Below the pieces are notes generated by a model. It did not search any database. It worked only from the letters and a program-made list of their open reading frames with translations, and had not been told where the DNA came from. Source: Lentilactobacillus buchneri (GTDB taxonomy: Bacteria > Bacillota > Bacilli > Lactobacillales > Lactobacillaceae). From it: a stretch of 64,000 nucleotides of DNA. How positions within the stretch are numbered: position 1 is the stretch's first letter; every line of letters starts with the position of its first letter. Of this stretch, positions 50,674-58,363 are shown one piece after another. The stretch lies in assembly GCF_018314255.1 (NCBI RefSeq), contig NZ_CP073066.1, positions 496,001-560,000 on the forward strand. The letters run 5' to 3'. Both the position numbers and the translations under genes were made by a program.

Positions 50674-51302
50674 TTTTGGTCACCCTTTCCTTTTCGTTCA
50701 GCCCGGTTCTTCGGGACAATCTTGTTATAAATCCATTTCGAAAATAACGTGATACCACGAATCAGACCGTTGATGACGGCTTTGAAGACCGGCACCAGCA
50801 TAATCATGACCCCAATGACCATCAGACCCATTCCCAAATAGAAAATGCCCGTCCAAAACGAACTAAACAGGGTGCCCAATCCGACGACAAACCCGGTAAT
50901 ACCAACCACGACCACCGCAAAGAAGATCGCCAAAACGGCAATAATCAGTGAACCCGAAACTGCGATTCCGGCAAAAATCACCCCTGCAAGCGCAAGTGCC
51001 AGCGGAATTGTCACTGGAGTCGAAAGCAATGCTAAAATAATCAGCCAAATGGTTTTAACATCATTTTTCGGTTGTTGCTGTCGAGACTGCTGAGACATCG
51101 GTGCGTCCAGTGTCCGAATGGAATAATCTGCCAACACCTTCCGAGCCAATTGATGAGGCGTTCCCAACTCCCTGATGCAATCGTCGTAACTCGCATAGCC
51201 GCCGTCTTGAAGATATTCACGGTAGAAATCGACTGCTTCATCCCGCTCTTCAGGACTCAATTGTCCCAGCAGTGCCTGAAACTCTTCAATGTAATCATTC
51301 AT
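50670..51302 (-). CDS. DUF1700 membrane protein
   Basis: A 210-residue protein: an N-terminal helical segment EEFQALLGQLSPEERDEAVD with an LGTPHQLARKVLADY stretch (HAAS-like domain), then several hydrophobic segments from about residue 85. It is the typical second gene of PadR-DUF1700-DUF4097 operons. Start ATG at 51302 within the PadR stop region (8-base overlap), which couples their translation. The HAAS domain is thought to contact PadR-type regulators; unproven here. Confidence 0.8.
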   Translation of the reverse strand: MNDYIEEFQALLGQLSPEERDEAVDFYREYLQDGGYASYDDCIRELGTPHQLARKVLADYSIRTLDAPMSQQSRQQQPKNDVKTIWLIILALLSTPVTIPLALALAGVIFAGIAVSGSLIIAVLAIFFAVVVVGITGFVVGLGTLFSSFWTGIFYLGMGLMVIGVMIMLVPVFKAVINGLIRGITLFSKWIYNKIVPKNRAERKGKGDQK

Positions 51303-51612
51303 TCTGATCATCTCCTAACATGTTATCAATCCCTTGCTTAAATTCCTGCCACTCCTGCTGAATAATGCCAAACTGTCGTTTTCCTTCCGGCGTAATTTTA
51401 TAATACCGTCGGTTGCGACCCTGATATGGCTCATCATAAGTTGTCAACAGATCGTTCTTCTTCAACCGTCTTAAAACCGGGTACATCGTCGACTCCGAAA
51501 CAGAAATCGACTCTTGGACCTTCTGGGTTAACGCGTAGCCGTAATAATCCTGACCATTCAGAATTCCCAGCACACATCCATCCAACAATTCCGAACTTAT
51601 TTGGATCGCCAT
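51295..51612 (-). CDS. PadR family transcriptional regulator
   Basis: A 105-residue winged helix protein. Seen: LDGCVLGILNGQDYYGYALT, STMYPVLRRLKKNDLLTTYD and RNRRYYKITPEGKRQF, the PadR core. It leads the operon with DUF1700 and DUF4097 and probably represses it: the palindrome ATTATAC-GCG-GTATAAT (51630-51646) overlaps its promoter -10. Confidence 0.9.
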   Translation of the reverse strand: MAIQISSELLDGCVLGILNGQDYYGYALTQKVQESISVSESTMYPVLRRLKKNDLLTTYDEPYQGRNRRYYKITPEGKRQFGIIQQEWQEFKQGIDNMLGDDQNE

Positions 51613-51629
51613 ATTGCCACCTCCATAGT

Positions 51630-51646
51630 ATTATACGCGGTATAAT
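51630..51646 (-). promoter_or_regulatory. PadR operon operator and -10
   Basis: A perfect inverted repeat ATTATAC-GCG-GTATAAT. One arm contains the minus-strand -10 TATAAT; TTGTCT lies 19 bases further upstream as a poorly spaced -35. Autorepression is the likely role. Confidence 0.6.
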
Positions 51647-51701
51647 ATTATCCAAGACAAATAATACGCCTCTAACCAGGAATGTCAAACAATTTATGGC
51701 A

Positions 51702-51731
51702 GAAAAAAAGGATGGGTTATTTATCCCATCC
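51702..51731 (-). terminator. Terminator overlapping the end of the second ThrE-type gene
   Basis: On the minus strand GGATGGG (51731-51725) and CCCATCC (51716-51710) pair and are followed by eight T or so. The stop codon of the gene lies in the loop. Confidence 0.88.
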
Positions 51732-52172
51732 TTTAGACACATATTTAATCTTAATTCGAATTTTGTTAATCAACTCGGCCACGATAAACCCCAAGGCAAT
51801 CGATCCGGCAATCCAGACGACCTCTGAAAGATAATTAAAGGCCACCTGATAATCACCTAATGCAAAGTTTTTAATCGTGTTATACGCCTGACCCCCAGGC
51901 ACCAATGGAACCAAGCCAGGGACGTCAAATAAGATACTCGGCATTTTTTTGAGGTGGGCAATCACCACGGACACCAAACCAATCGTCAAGCCGCCAAAAA
52001 AATTAGCAGCTCCCAATCCACCCCAGGTATTCATGACGCCATAGTACACCAGCCAACTCAAAGTGGCGGTGATCCCGGCGACATTCAAAGCCCGGTGTGG
52101 CAGGTTGACGATTAGGCCAAAGCCAATGCCTGAAAAGTAAACACAAATACATTTAATAATAAACAGACTCAT
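51717..52172 (-). CDS. Threonine/serine exporter, small subunit (DUF3815 type)
   Basis: A 151-residue membrane protein with about four to five hydrophobic segments and the motif VPGLVPLVPGGQAYNTIKNF. Together with the gene upstream it makes a split ThrE exporter (DUF1212 plus DUF3815 halves). The ATG at 52172 is preferred to the one at 52178, which touches the SD. The operon is CDF exporter, DtxR-type regulator, ThrE large half, ThrE small half. Confidence 0.82.
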   Translation of the reverse strand: MSLFIIKCICVYFSGIGFGLIVNLPHRALNVAGITATLSWLVYYGVMNTWGGLGAANFFGGLTIGLVSVVIAHLKKMPSILFDVPGLVPLVPGGQAYNTIKNFALGDYQVAFNYLSEVVWIAGSIALGFIVAELINKIRIKIKYVSKGWDK

Positions 52173-52181
52173 AAGCATCCC

Positions 52182-52952
52182 TCAAAAGAAGTGCAGCGCG
52201 ATTGCCACACCAAACCCAAGCGCACAGGCACTAATCAGGGCTTCAATCCCCCGTGCCGGACCACTAATTAAGTTGCCGGACAACGCATCTCGAACCGCGT
52301 TGGTCAAGGGAATTCCCGGCACCAGTGGCATCATCCCGCCAATGATAATATCATCGGCTTTGACGCCGATCCCATTTTTCACAGCGATCAGAGCTAGTGC
52401 ACCCACGACAACTGCGGCCAGGAACTCACTTAAGAACCGTATTTGAATATAAATATTCAAAAAATAGTAAACTGCCCAGCCGAACATGCCGACAATAAAC
52501 GTGATCCAAAAATCCGGCAGATTGTTTTGAAACACCACGACCAAGGTGCCGCTCACTAGCCCAGCGCCCAAGGTCTGCAACCAGAGCGGGAAAGTTGCTA
52601 CCAAGTCATCAATGTGGACTAAATCGTCACGAAACTCATAGATATCAATCTTTTTGGCAGCGTAGGCCCTGGACAATTCATTGACCTTGGCTACTTTTTC
52701 CATGTCAAAAGCCCGTTTGTCAATCGAACCGACTTCGGCGCCAACTTCCTTAACGCCGCCTGACATGATAATCCCGGTCAAAGTCGCGTAGACTTGGGCA
52801 TCCTTTAACCCGGCATTCTTGGCGATTCGCATAATTGTGTCGTTGACCCGGGACATTTCTGAGCCGGATTCAATCATGATCCGTCCAGCCAGCACACAGG
52901 TGTTCAAGACTAAATGATCATAATTCTCCTGCCGAGTTGCAGTATCGGCCAT
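52182..52952 (-). CDS. Threonine/serine exporter, large subunit (DUF1212/ThrE type)
   Basis: A 256-residue protein. Seen: an N-terminal soluble part with MIESGSEMSRVNDTIMRIA and the YATLTGIIMS stretch, and a C-terminal membrane part with GGMMPLVPGIPLTNAVRD, the characteristic ThrE motif. ATG at 52952 with GAGGTG upstream, five bases after the DtxR-type gene ends. Exports threonine and serine by proton antiport, by family knowledge. Pairing with the 51717 gene is expected for activity. Confidence 0.85.
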   Translation of the reverse strand: MADTATRQENYDHLVLNTCVLAGRIMIESGSEMSRVNDTIMRIAKNAGLKDAQVYATLTGIIMSGGVKEVGAEVGSIDKRAFDMEKVAKVNELSRAYAAKKIDIYEFRDDLVHIDDLVATFPLWLQTLGAGLVSGTLVVVFQNNLPDFWITFIVGMFGWAVYYFLNIYIQIRFLSEFLAAVVVGALALIAVKNGIGVKADDIIIGGMMPLVPGIPLTNAVRDALSGNLISGPARGIEALISACALGFGVAIALHFF

Positions 52953-52957
52953 TTCAA

Positions 52958-53605
52958 TCACCTCACGAAAACATAATGAGCCGTTTTAAAGCCAATCACC
53001 AATTTTTTCTTATCCGTCACATTCTTGACGGTTACCGACCCTTCGAAGGGATCGTGAGAAATAATTTTCAACTTATCGCCAATATCGAGCTTAATATCGC
53101 CCAGCAACGTTAATAAGTCATGATTGTCAATAAATCGGTTAACGATGACTTCTTCACCGTCTTTTGCATCAGTGAGCAGTTTATCATGATCGGGGTGATA
53201 ATTACCATTCCGATCTGGAATGACGCCGCCATGGGGACAACGCTTGGGATTGCCCAAAAAGTCATCCAGGTGGTCAATCATCTTGTCGGACGTGACGTGC
53301 TCCAACAGTTCAGCTTCATCATGAACGTCGGAAATGTCATAGTGCAGCGTGTTCACCAGGAAAGTTTCCCAAATGCGATGCTTGCGCACGAGTTCTTCGG
53401 CATAACGCTTACCCTTTTGAGTCAATTGAACACCGGAATACGGTTGGTGGGTGACCAATTTTTCAGCCATCATCTTATTCACCATTTCGGTCACTGACCC
53501 GGCAGCGATGTTTAAACTGAGAGCGATCTGCTTGTTGCTGACCAAATCATCAGTTCCGCCAAGTTCAAATATTATTTTTAAATAGTCCTCTTTCATTGGG
53601 GTCAT
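52958..53605 (-). CDS. Metal-dependent transcriptional regulator, DtxR/MntR family
   Basis: A 215-residue regulator. Seen: an N-terminal winged helix (NKQIALSLNIAAGSVTEMVN), the dimerisation and metal-binding part (RKHRIWETFLVNTLHYD, HDEAELLEHVTSDKM, CPHGGVIP) and a C-terminal SH3-like FeoA domain. The long three-domain form resembles IdeR/SirR more than short MntR. It lies 22 bases behind a CDF metal exporter, so manganese, iron or zinc control of that exporter is likely, though not shown. Confidence 0.88.
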   Translation of the reverse strand: MTPMKEDYLKIIFELGGTDDLVSNKQIALSLNIAAGSVTEMVNKMMAEKLVTHQPYSGVQLTQKGKRYAEELVRKHRIWETFLVNTLHYDISDVHDEAELLEHVTSDKMIDHLDDFLGNPKRCPHGGVIPDRNGNYHPDHDKLLTDAKDGEEVIVNRFIDNHDLLTLLGDIKLDIGDKLKIISHDPFEGSVTVKNVTDKKKLVIGFKTAHYVFVR

Positions 53606-53627
53606 TTAACTCAAAATCTCCTATACT

Positions 53628-54539
53628 TTATGGAATATCATTACCACGGTCATAAATGATGTCTTCGTGCTCACCACGGGTCGTTTCTGCTTGAATCGTC
53701 ACGTGACACATGTGGTACTTGTCCTTCAATACCTTGCTGATTTCTGAATAAATCGGCTCAGCCTCACTCAACTTCATATCATGCATATTAACGTGGGCGG
53801 AAAAGATCACGTTGTTTTCATCAATTGACCATGCATGAACGTGATGGACACTGAAGACACCGTCGATTTGCAACAGATCTTTTTTAATCTGATCGTAATC
53901 CAGGCTCGGTGCCCCCTGCATCAAAATTCGGCAGGTTTGGCGAATAATCGGGATCGACTCATAGAAAATATACACGGCAACCAACACGGTGACAATTGGG
54001 TCAACCAATGTCCAATTATAAAGATCGATTAAAATTCCACCAATAATAATCGCCACAGACGACAGTGCATCACTCAAGATGTGCAGGTAGGTTGCTTTCA
54101 TGTTAAGACTGCTTTTGGAACCCGAGTTCAGCAGAAAGGCCGACAGCAAGTTAGCTGCCAAACCAATAACCGCAATGGTCAGCATTAAATTACCGTTGAT
54201 CGGTTCGGGTTTGCTGATCCGTTTGAGTGCTTCAATAATCAGAATTACACAAATCAAAGCCAAGGCAATTGAATTTAAGAATGCGGCAATAATCTCAGCT
54301 CGTTTATAGCCAAAAGTATTGCGCCCGTTTTGCCGCCGTTTGCTGATTCGACTAGCCGCGTAACTGAAAACAATTGAAACCGAATCCCCAGCGTTATGAA
54401 AAGCATCAGAAATCAGTGACAAACTTCCTGACAGCGCCCCGCCGATGAACTCGGCAATGGTAATAACAACATTTAGCACGGTCACCCAGAAAAACTTGGC
54501 ACCGGCTAATTCTTCGTGATTATGATTTTTTTCAGCCAT
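53628..54539 (-). CDS. Cation diffusion facilitator (CzcD/ZitB-like) metal exporter
   Basis: A 303-residue CDF exporter, cytoplasm to outside, driven by proton antiport. Seen: a His-containing N-terminus (EKNHNHEE), TM2 motif SDAFHNAGDSVSI, TM5 motif HILSDALSSVAII and a cytoplasmic domain with VHHVHAWSIDENN. These residues coordinate zinc or manganese in relatives. First gene of the operon with the DtxR-type regulator, which probably senses its substrate. GAGTG-type SD is weak. Confidence 0.9.
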   Translation of the reverse strand: MAEKNHNHEELAGAKFFWVTVLNVVITIAEFIGGALSGSLSLISDAFHNAGDSVSIVFSYAASRISKRRQNGRNTFGYKRAEIIAAFLNSIALALICVILIIEALKRISKPEPINGNLMLTIAVIGLAANLLSAFLLNSGSKSSLNMKATYLHILSDALSSVAIIIGGILIDLYNWTLVDPIVTVLVAVYIFYESIPIIRQTCRILMQGAPSLDYDQIKKDLLQIDGVFSVHHVHAWSIDENNVIFSAHVNMHDMKLSEAEPIYSEISKVLKDKYHMCHVTIQAETTRGEHEDIIYDRGNDIP

Positions 54540-54661
54540 CCATTAATCACTCCAATCTACTATCATTATTGCATTAGTTCATGAAAATTTCCATAACACG
54601 TGAACAATCCTTTTAGGGATACCAGAAAATCGCTCTACTAAGCCGTTGAAAATGGCCCGAC

Positions 54662-54713
54662 AGCAATCGAAAGCTAAGCCATTCCTGCAGAAAACCTGTC
54701 TCGGTTTCCGTCC
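54662..54713. repeat. Truncated copy of stem-loop repeat B (left arm and loop only)
   Basis: Positions 54662-54685 match the left arm of the full element at 54755-54778 with one substitution, and the loop (AAAACCTG...CGGTTTCCGTCC) follows, but the right arm is missing. Positions 54721-54742 between the two are unrelated. Confidence 0.7.
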
Positions 54714-54742
54714 CGAGTTTTCCTGTTATTTTGATTAAACCT

Positions 54743-54850
54743 GCGAAAGAGGACAGCAATCAAAAGCTAAGCCATTCCTGCCGAAAACCTGACTCGGTTT
54801 CCGTCCGGAATGGCTTAGCTTTTGATTGCTAAACGTCCTCTTTCGCACTC
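54743..54850. repeat. Long stem-loop intergenic repeat (element B)
   Basis: Outer arms GCGAAAGAGGAC/GTCCTCTTTCGC (54743-54754, 54835-54846), inner arms of 24 perfectly matched bases (54755-54778, 54807-54830), loop with a smaller helix. Ends with CGCACTCT, the family end motif, just before azoR stop. May work as terminator of azoR in addition to being a mobile repeat. Confidence 0.85.
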
Positions 54851-54852
54851 TA

Positions 54853-55473
54853 TTAAAATTTATCCGCCAACCTCCTGGACTCAATTTCCGCATCCGCGAC
54901 GATTTGTTCTGCTTGATCCGGGAAATGATCCATTCCTTCAACACTTAATTTAGTCACTGACTGAACGCCGACAAAATTCAAAATTCCCTTAACATACTGA
55001 GTCCCAAAATCCTGGTTATTGTACTTGCCGCCGGCCGCCTGGATATGGAAGGCTTTTTTGCCGCTGGTCAACGGGACTGCAGTTCCCGTATCAGTATATT
55101 TAAACGTCTTCCCGGCGACATTGATCGTGTCGATCCACGCCTTTAATTTAGTTGGGACCATTAAATTAATCAAGGGATTTGCGATAACCACTTTATCAGC
55201 TGCCAAAAACTGGTCAGTTGAGGTATTAAATTCAGCGAGCTTCACTTGTTGGATCGACGTTAAGTCGCTAAACTGTCTGCCAGCTTCAAGTTCATCCCAC
55301 GCAGAAAAAATATCGCCGTCAATTTCTTGAAAATCAACTTTGTACAAATCCAATTTTTCGATAACATCATTTGGATGGACCTTCACATACTCATCCATAA
55401 ACGCGTTCAACACTTTCAATGTCCGCGACTTTGGGCTTTCGGGACGGGCAATCACCACTAGTACTTTTGCCAT
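54853..55473 (-). CDS. azoR: FMN-dependent NADH:quinone/azo oxidoreductase (AzoR)
   Basis: A flavodoxin-like NAD(P)H dependent enzyme of 206 residues. Seen: the N-terminal FMN loop ARPESPKSRTLKVLNAFMD, ANPLINLMVPTKLKAWIDTI binding the isoalloxazine, and GGKYNNQDFGTQYVKGILNF. AzoR reduces quinones and azo compounds. It has its own promoter, with a cre-like site overlapping the -35, so carbon catabolite control is plausible. Confidence 0.9.
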   Translation of the reverse strand: MAKVLVVIARPESPKSRTLKVLNAFMDEYVKVHPNDVIEKLDLYKVDFQEIDGDIFSAWDELEAGRQFSDLTSIQQVKLAEFNTSTDQFLAADKVVIANPLINLMVPTKLKAWIDTINVAGKTFKYTDTGTAVPLTSGKKAFHIQAAGGKYNNQDFGTQYVKGILNFVGVQSVTKLSVEGMDHFPDQAEQIVADAEIESRRLADKF

Positions 55474-55518
55474 TATTCAAGACCTCTTTTACGATTCAAT
55501 CGGGTTGTCAACTCCGAT

Positions 55519-55556
55519 AATATAGCATGATTTCGTGGGAATGACAACGCTTTCAT
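55519..55556 (-). promoter_or_regulatory. azoR promoter with cre-like site
   Basis: On the minus strand TTGTCA (55547-55542), a 17-base spacer and TATATT (55524-55519). ATGAAAGCGTTGTCA (55556-55542) matches the cre consensus WTGNAANCGNWNNCW in all 15 positions and overlaps the -35. Confidence 0.7.
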
Positions 55557-55604
55557 TTTCTAGTAAAACATGGTCGCTGTTTTGGTGGGGACTGCTTTGC
55601 TTCT

Positions 55605-55728
55605 CTCTAGCCAAAATGTGCTCCTTGGGGCAATGATGGGGACCTAAGCCACCTTCTGGCAAAGCCTGACTCGGCTTCACCCGAGGGTGCTTATAATCTT
55701 ATTGCTAAACGCCCCTTGTCGCACTCTT
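55605..55728. repeat. Long stem-loop intergenic repeat (element C)
   Basis: Diverged family member. Minus-strand reading begins AGAGTGCGACAAGGGGCG (55727-55710), then TTTAGCAAT, and carries GCCGAGTCAGGC in the loop, both shared with element B. Arms GGGGC/GCCCC and AAGCCACC/GGGTGCTT pair imperfectly. No coding sequence in 55557-55728. Confidence 0.7.
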
Positions 55729-55761
55729 AAAAAAGGGCCCAGTGCACTCTGCACTGGACCC
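55729..55761 (-). terminator. Terminator of the candidate 6S-like RNA
   Basis: On the minus strand a 12-base arm (55761-55750) pairs with 55746-55735 with one mismatch around GAG and is followed by six T. Confidence 0.9.
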
Positions 55762-55959
55762 TCCTGCGGGGAATCGGCCACTCTAATGGTTTTAATCAAA
55801 TATCACTTCGTTCATATTCGAATACTGATCCGGTTTATAACCGAATACTCAAAGTGCTTTTATTCGCACGATGGAACTCTTTTGTCACATTACTTGTGCA
55901 ATCTAACAGTTATACAAACGATCATCTAATTAATGACTTAAAGAGTGCCGATACCCCAC
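55729..55959 (-). ncRNA. Candidate structured RNA with 6S RNA architecture
   Basis: About 230 bases between a promoter and a terminator, without a convincing reading frame. Closing stem: 55957-55942 pairs with 55784-55768 (16 pairs with one mismatch and one bulge). Central bubble: 21 bases (55941-55921) facing 24 bases (55785-55808). Next helix: CGTTTGTAT (55920-55912) with ATATGAACG (55817-55809), all paired including two G-U. Upper part has further small hairpins such as GTGC-8-GCAC and CGGTT-ATA-AACCG. Size and shape match 6S RNA, which binds the RNA polymerase holoenzyme. The sequence itself was not recognised, so the name is tentative. Confidence 0.55.
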
Positions 55960-55965
55960 GTGTTT

Positions 55966-55994
55966 AGAATATCATTCAATTCTTGGTTTAACAA
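55966..55994 (-). promoter_or_regulatory. Promoter of the candidate 6S-like RNA
   Basis: On the minus strand TTGTTA (55994-55989), a 17-base spacer and TATTCT (55971-55966); the predicted start, about 55959, coincides with the base of the closing stem. Confidence 0.6.
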
Positions 55995-56003
55995 TAACTT
56001 TGT

Positions 56004-56225
56004 CTAGATCTTACAACGTTTAATCAGTTGTTTGACGTCTTCTACCGACGAGCCATTTTCAATAAAACAGTTGACCATTTCCATCCAGTACATATCGGTG
56101 TCGTCAAATTCTGCACCGACTGCCACTTGAGGCTTGCTTGGAACCAGGCCGTTTTTGATATAATCATCAATCACGTCAGGACTGACGTTAAATTTGGCTG
56201 CCGTTTCATTCAATGTCAATTTCAT
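56004..56225 (-). CDS. Small MerR-like helix-turn-helix protein
   Basis: A 73-residue protein. Residues 1-35 (MKLTLNETAAKFNVSPDVID then DYIKNGLVPSK) resemble the N-terminal MerR helix-turn-helix, in which the first strand and recognition helix precede a wing. The rest, acidic, has no long dimerisation helix, so it may be a stand-alone domain. GGGAG precedes the ATG at 56225. Its targets are unknown. Confidence 0.6.
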   Translation of the reverse strand: MKLTLNETAAKFNVSPDVIDDYIKNGLVPSKPQVAVGAEFDDTDMYWMEMVNCFIENGSSVEDVKQLIKRCKI

Positions 56226-56302
56226 AACCGTTACTCCCAAATTTCGTTAAAATTCAAATCAAATGATAGTCTAACAGCTTACCGACAAAATGCAACAGCG
56301 AA

Positions 56303-56698
56303 TTATTCGACCATCCGCCAATTGCCCTCATCGGCTTTCGAAATTTGATCTAAGAAGTGCAGAATCGACGCTGCCAAGTCCTTGTCATGCTGAACCAGCA
56401 TATTGAGCGCCTCACCGGTAATAATCGGATTACTCAACGAAAATTGCTCGCCTTTTTTCTCACCGGTAGAGAATGCCAACACCGTGTTGCCATCATCAAT
56501 TTCAGTAATAATGAAGAACATACTGAAATCATCGTCATCTTTCATATAGGCAGGCATCGCCCAAATCCCATCACTAATTTCAACCAATTCTTCATTGTTG
56601 AATCGGTAATCCCGGTGATTCTGTTCATTGACTGGCTTATCCAGCACAAACATCATTTTGTCAAAAACCGGGTTGCCAAGCTTAATATTATCTTCCAT
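56303..56698 (-). CDS. Hypothetical acidic cytoplasmic protein
   Basis: A 131-residue protein, no signal peptide or membrane segment, rich in Asp/Glu; not recognised. Seen: VFDKMMFVLDKPVNEQNHRD, FSMFFIITEIDDGNTVLAFS and a helical end (DLAASILHFLDQISKAD). The middle looks like an alpha/beta fold of the SseB/YbjN kind, but this is a guess. ATG at 56698 has AAAGGGG 6 bases ahead; a good promoter (56743-56771) precedes. Real by coding signs. Confidence 0.7.
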   Translation of the reverse strand: MEDNIKLGNPVFDKMMFVLDKPVNEQNHRDYRFNNEELVEISDGIWAMPAYMKDDDDFSMFFIITEIDDGNTVLAFSTGEKKGEQFSLSNPIITGEALNMLVQHDKDLAASILHFLDQISKADEGNWRMVE

Positions 56699-56742
56699 CG
56701 AATTCCCCTTTGCATTCATCATAATTCAATCACGCAAAAATC

Positions 56743-56771
56743 ATTCTACTGATAATTACCGGTTCATGCAA
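56743..56771 (-). promoter_or_regulatory. Promoter of the hypothetical gene at 56303
   Basis: On the minus strand TTGCAT (56771-56766), a 17-base spacer and TAGAAT (56748-56743). Confidence 0.6.
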
Positions 56772-56797
56772 GTTCAATGAAAAAGCCAGTCGATGAA

Positions 56798-57331
56798 TTA
56801 TTCTTTATAGACCTTGGTGGTGAGAATTTCATAAATCGCCATCGTCGCTCCAAAAAATAGCCCGCTTCTGACGTTTGGCCAAATCACTCCCATGTTTTCG
56901 ACACTATTGAGTGGACTGGTGCCGTCAAAGTACCAATCCATTAAAATATCTGCCATCAACATAATTACCATGAAGTATATTCCAAAACCAATTCCTTTCA
57001 GAACCGCTTTTTTGATGATCTCCTGCCGACTGGTCGCTTGAATCTCACGCGTCACAATGTGTGCCCGGGTAGTCGCAATTAAGATATAAATGTTTACCAC
57101 GAAGCCAACCATCACAATGTTAATCATGACCAGACCCATCAGTGCTTCTTCTGGGTGCTTTTGACCCACAAAAATGGCGACAATGCTCGAAACCAATAGG
57201 TAGACTGCCAAAATCATATAAGCGTTGGTGCCAATCCTGCCGATTTGTTGGTGCTTGTACTCGTCGAATGGTCGTTTGACCCCAAACCAATGCATCAATA
57301 ATCTTGATCCAAAACTTTCTTTAGCTTTCAT
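56798..57331 (-). CDS. DUF3278-like membrane protein, third of a set
   Basis: A 177-residue protein with four hydrophobic segments (about 35-55, 65-85, 113-133, 150-170). Its N-terminal pattern, FGVKRPFDEYKHQQIGRIGT, resembles IRGVLDEHNAREIGKVATN of the gene at 57866, showing a common origin. The ATG overlaps the stop of the preceding gene by one base (TAATG). It probably belongs to the DUF3278 family. Function unknown. Confidence 0.7.
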   Translation of the reverse strand: MKAKESFGSRLLMHWFGVKRPFDEYKHQQIGRIGTNAYMILAVYLLVSSIVAIFVGQKHPEEALMGLVMINIVMVGFVVNIYILIATTRAHIVTREIQATSRQEIIKKAVLKGIGFGIYFMVIMLMADILMDWYFDGTSPLNSVENMGVIWPNVRSGLFFGATMAIYEILTTKVYKE

Positions 57332-57855
57332 TATTTTCTCCTCTTGACATCAGATTCCACCACAACGATATGGTTGATTGCTTCTCGGGCCTCCCAGACA
57401 CAAGCGACCACCAAGAATAAGAAGGCAAAGACTCCTGGGAAGGGCCGATCAGCCGGACTGACGTTCATCCAGACAGCAAATAGGACCACCCCGCCGAGAA
57501 AACCAACCCAGACGCTGCCCATGACCGCATCTTCAACCGCGTCATCATACTGGTTGGCAATCACCTTGCGGATATCCAAACCCAGGTCAGCTGCCCGCCG
57601 TCGAATATAAAGGCCGGAGCCGCCCACGCCAATCAATAGACTTAAATAGACAAACAGCATCCAAGATTCGCTATTGGGGGTATTCTTTACGAACAGTAAA
57701 ACACCACCGTTGAAAACCAATATGTATAACCACATGAATAAAAACGCCTTGGAGATGACGGCATTCATTTGTTGCCGGGCGTCTTTGTCTAACACCCCGC
57801 GAATGTGAAAAAAGTATCGGAATAATTTTGTGGAAATCGTATCGTCTTGTCGCAT
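57331..57855 (-). CDS. DUF3278-like membrane protein, second of a set
   Basis: A 174-residue protein with four hydrophobic segments and an N-terminal KLFRYFFHIRGVLDKDARQQ closely resembling the gene upstream. The ATG at 57855 has AGGAGG ahead; the longer frame to 57891 is discarded. Ends with a basic tail SDVKRRK. Part of the XRE operon. Family DUF3278; function unknown. Confidence 0.72.
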   Translation of the reverse strand: MRQDDTISTKLFRYFFHIRGVLDKDARQQMNAVISKAFLFMWLYILVFNGGVLLFVKNTPNSESWMLFVYLSLLIGVGGSGLYIRRRAADLGLDIRKVIANQYDDAVEDAVMGSVWVGFLGGVVLFAVWMNVSPADRPFPGVFAFLFLVVACVWEAREAINHIVVVESDVKRRK

Positions 57856-57865
57856 GATTTTCCTC

Positions 57866-58363
57866 CTATTCAACTTTGACAATGTGGGCAATCTCTCGAT
57901 GAGTATCAGATGTCCAAGAAATCAAAACAATGAATATCGCAAAGCCAATGCTAACGATCGAGAAAAAACCGTTAAATTGAGCAAACATCAAATACGTAAC
58001 CAATCCATAACTGATGCCAAACCATGCGCCATGGATCACGGCTTTATGAACTGCCTTTAGATACTCTTTAGTTGAGACTTCTTGATAATTCAGTTTTAAT
58101 TCTGAAACTTTATGCGTGACGTAAAGTCCTACGCCACCCCATACAATAAACATATTGAACAGAATAAAGCCATTGATCATTGACCCGGTCTTAATGGCCT
58201 GTGGGAGAAGCAGAAAAACGGCATTAGCAATCCCTGTATACATCCACAAAAACATAAAGGCGTTTGTGGCGACCTTGCCGATTTCTCGAGCATTATGCTC
58301 ATCCAATACGCCGCGAATACTGAAAAAGTATCGCATGATTTTAATCAAGAAACCCTCTTTCAT
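57866..58363 (-). CDS. DUF3278-like membrane protein, first of a set
   Basis: A 165-residue protein with four hydrophobic segments and the start MRYFFSIRGVLDEHNAREIG. Its ATG overlaps the stop of the XRE gene by four bases (ATGA), so translation is coupled. The three membrane proteins share the layout: short amphipathic N-terminus with GVLD, two membrane hairpins, Asp/Glu-rich loop between. They may form a complex. Function unknown. Confidence 0.72.
   Translation of the reverse strand: MKEGFLIKIMRYFFSIRGVLDEHNAREIGKVATNAFMFLWMYTGIANAVFLLLPQAIKTGSMINGFILFNMFIVWGGVGLYVTHKVSELKLNYQEVSTKEYLKAVHKAVIHGAWFGISYGLVTYLMFAQFNGFFSIVSIGFAIFIVLISWTSDTHREIAHIVKVE

Noticed and set aside
55687..55929. Open frame of 80 codons on the plus strand across the 6S-like RNA
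   Set aside because: No SD and a cysteine-rich, low-quality translation; it crosses a terminator and the structured RNA on the other strand.
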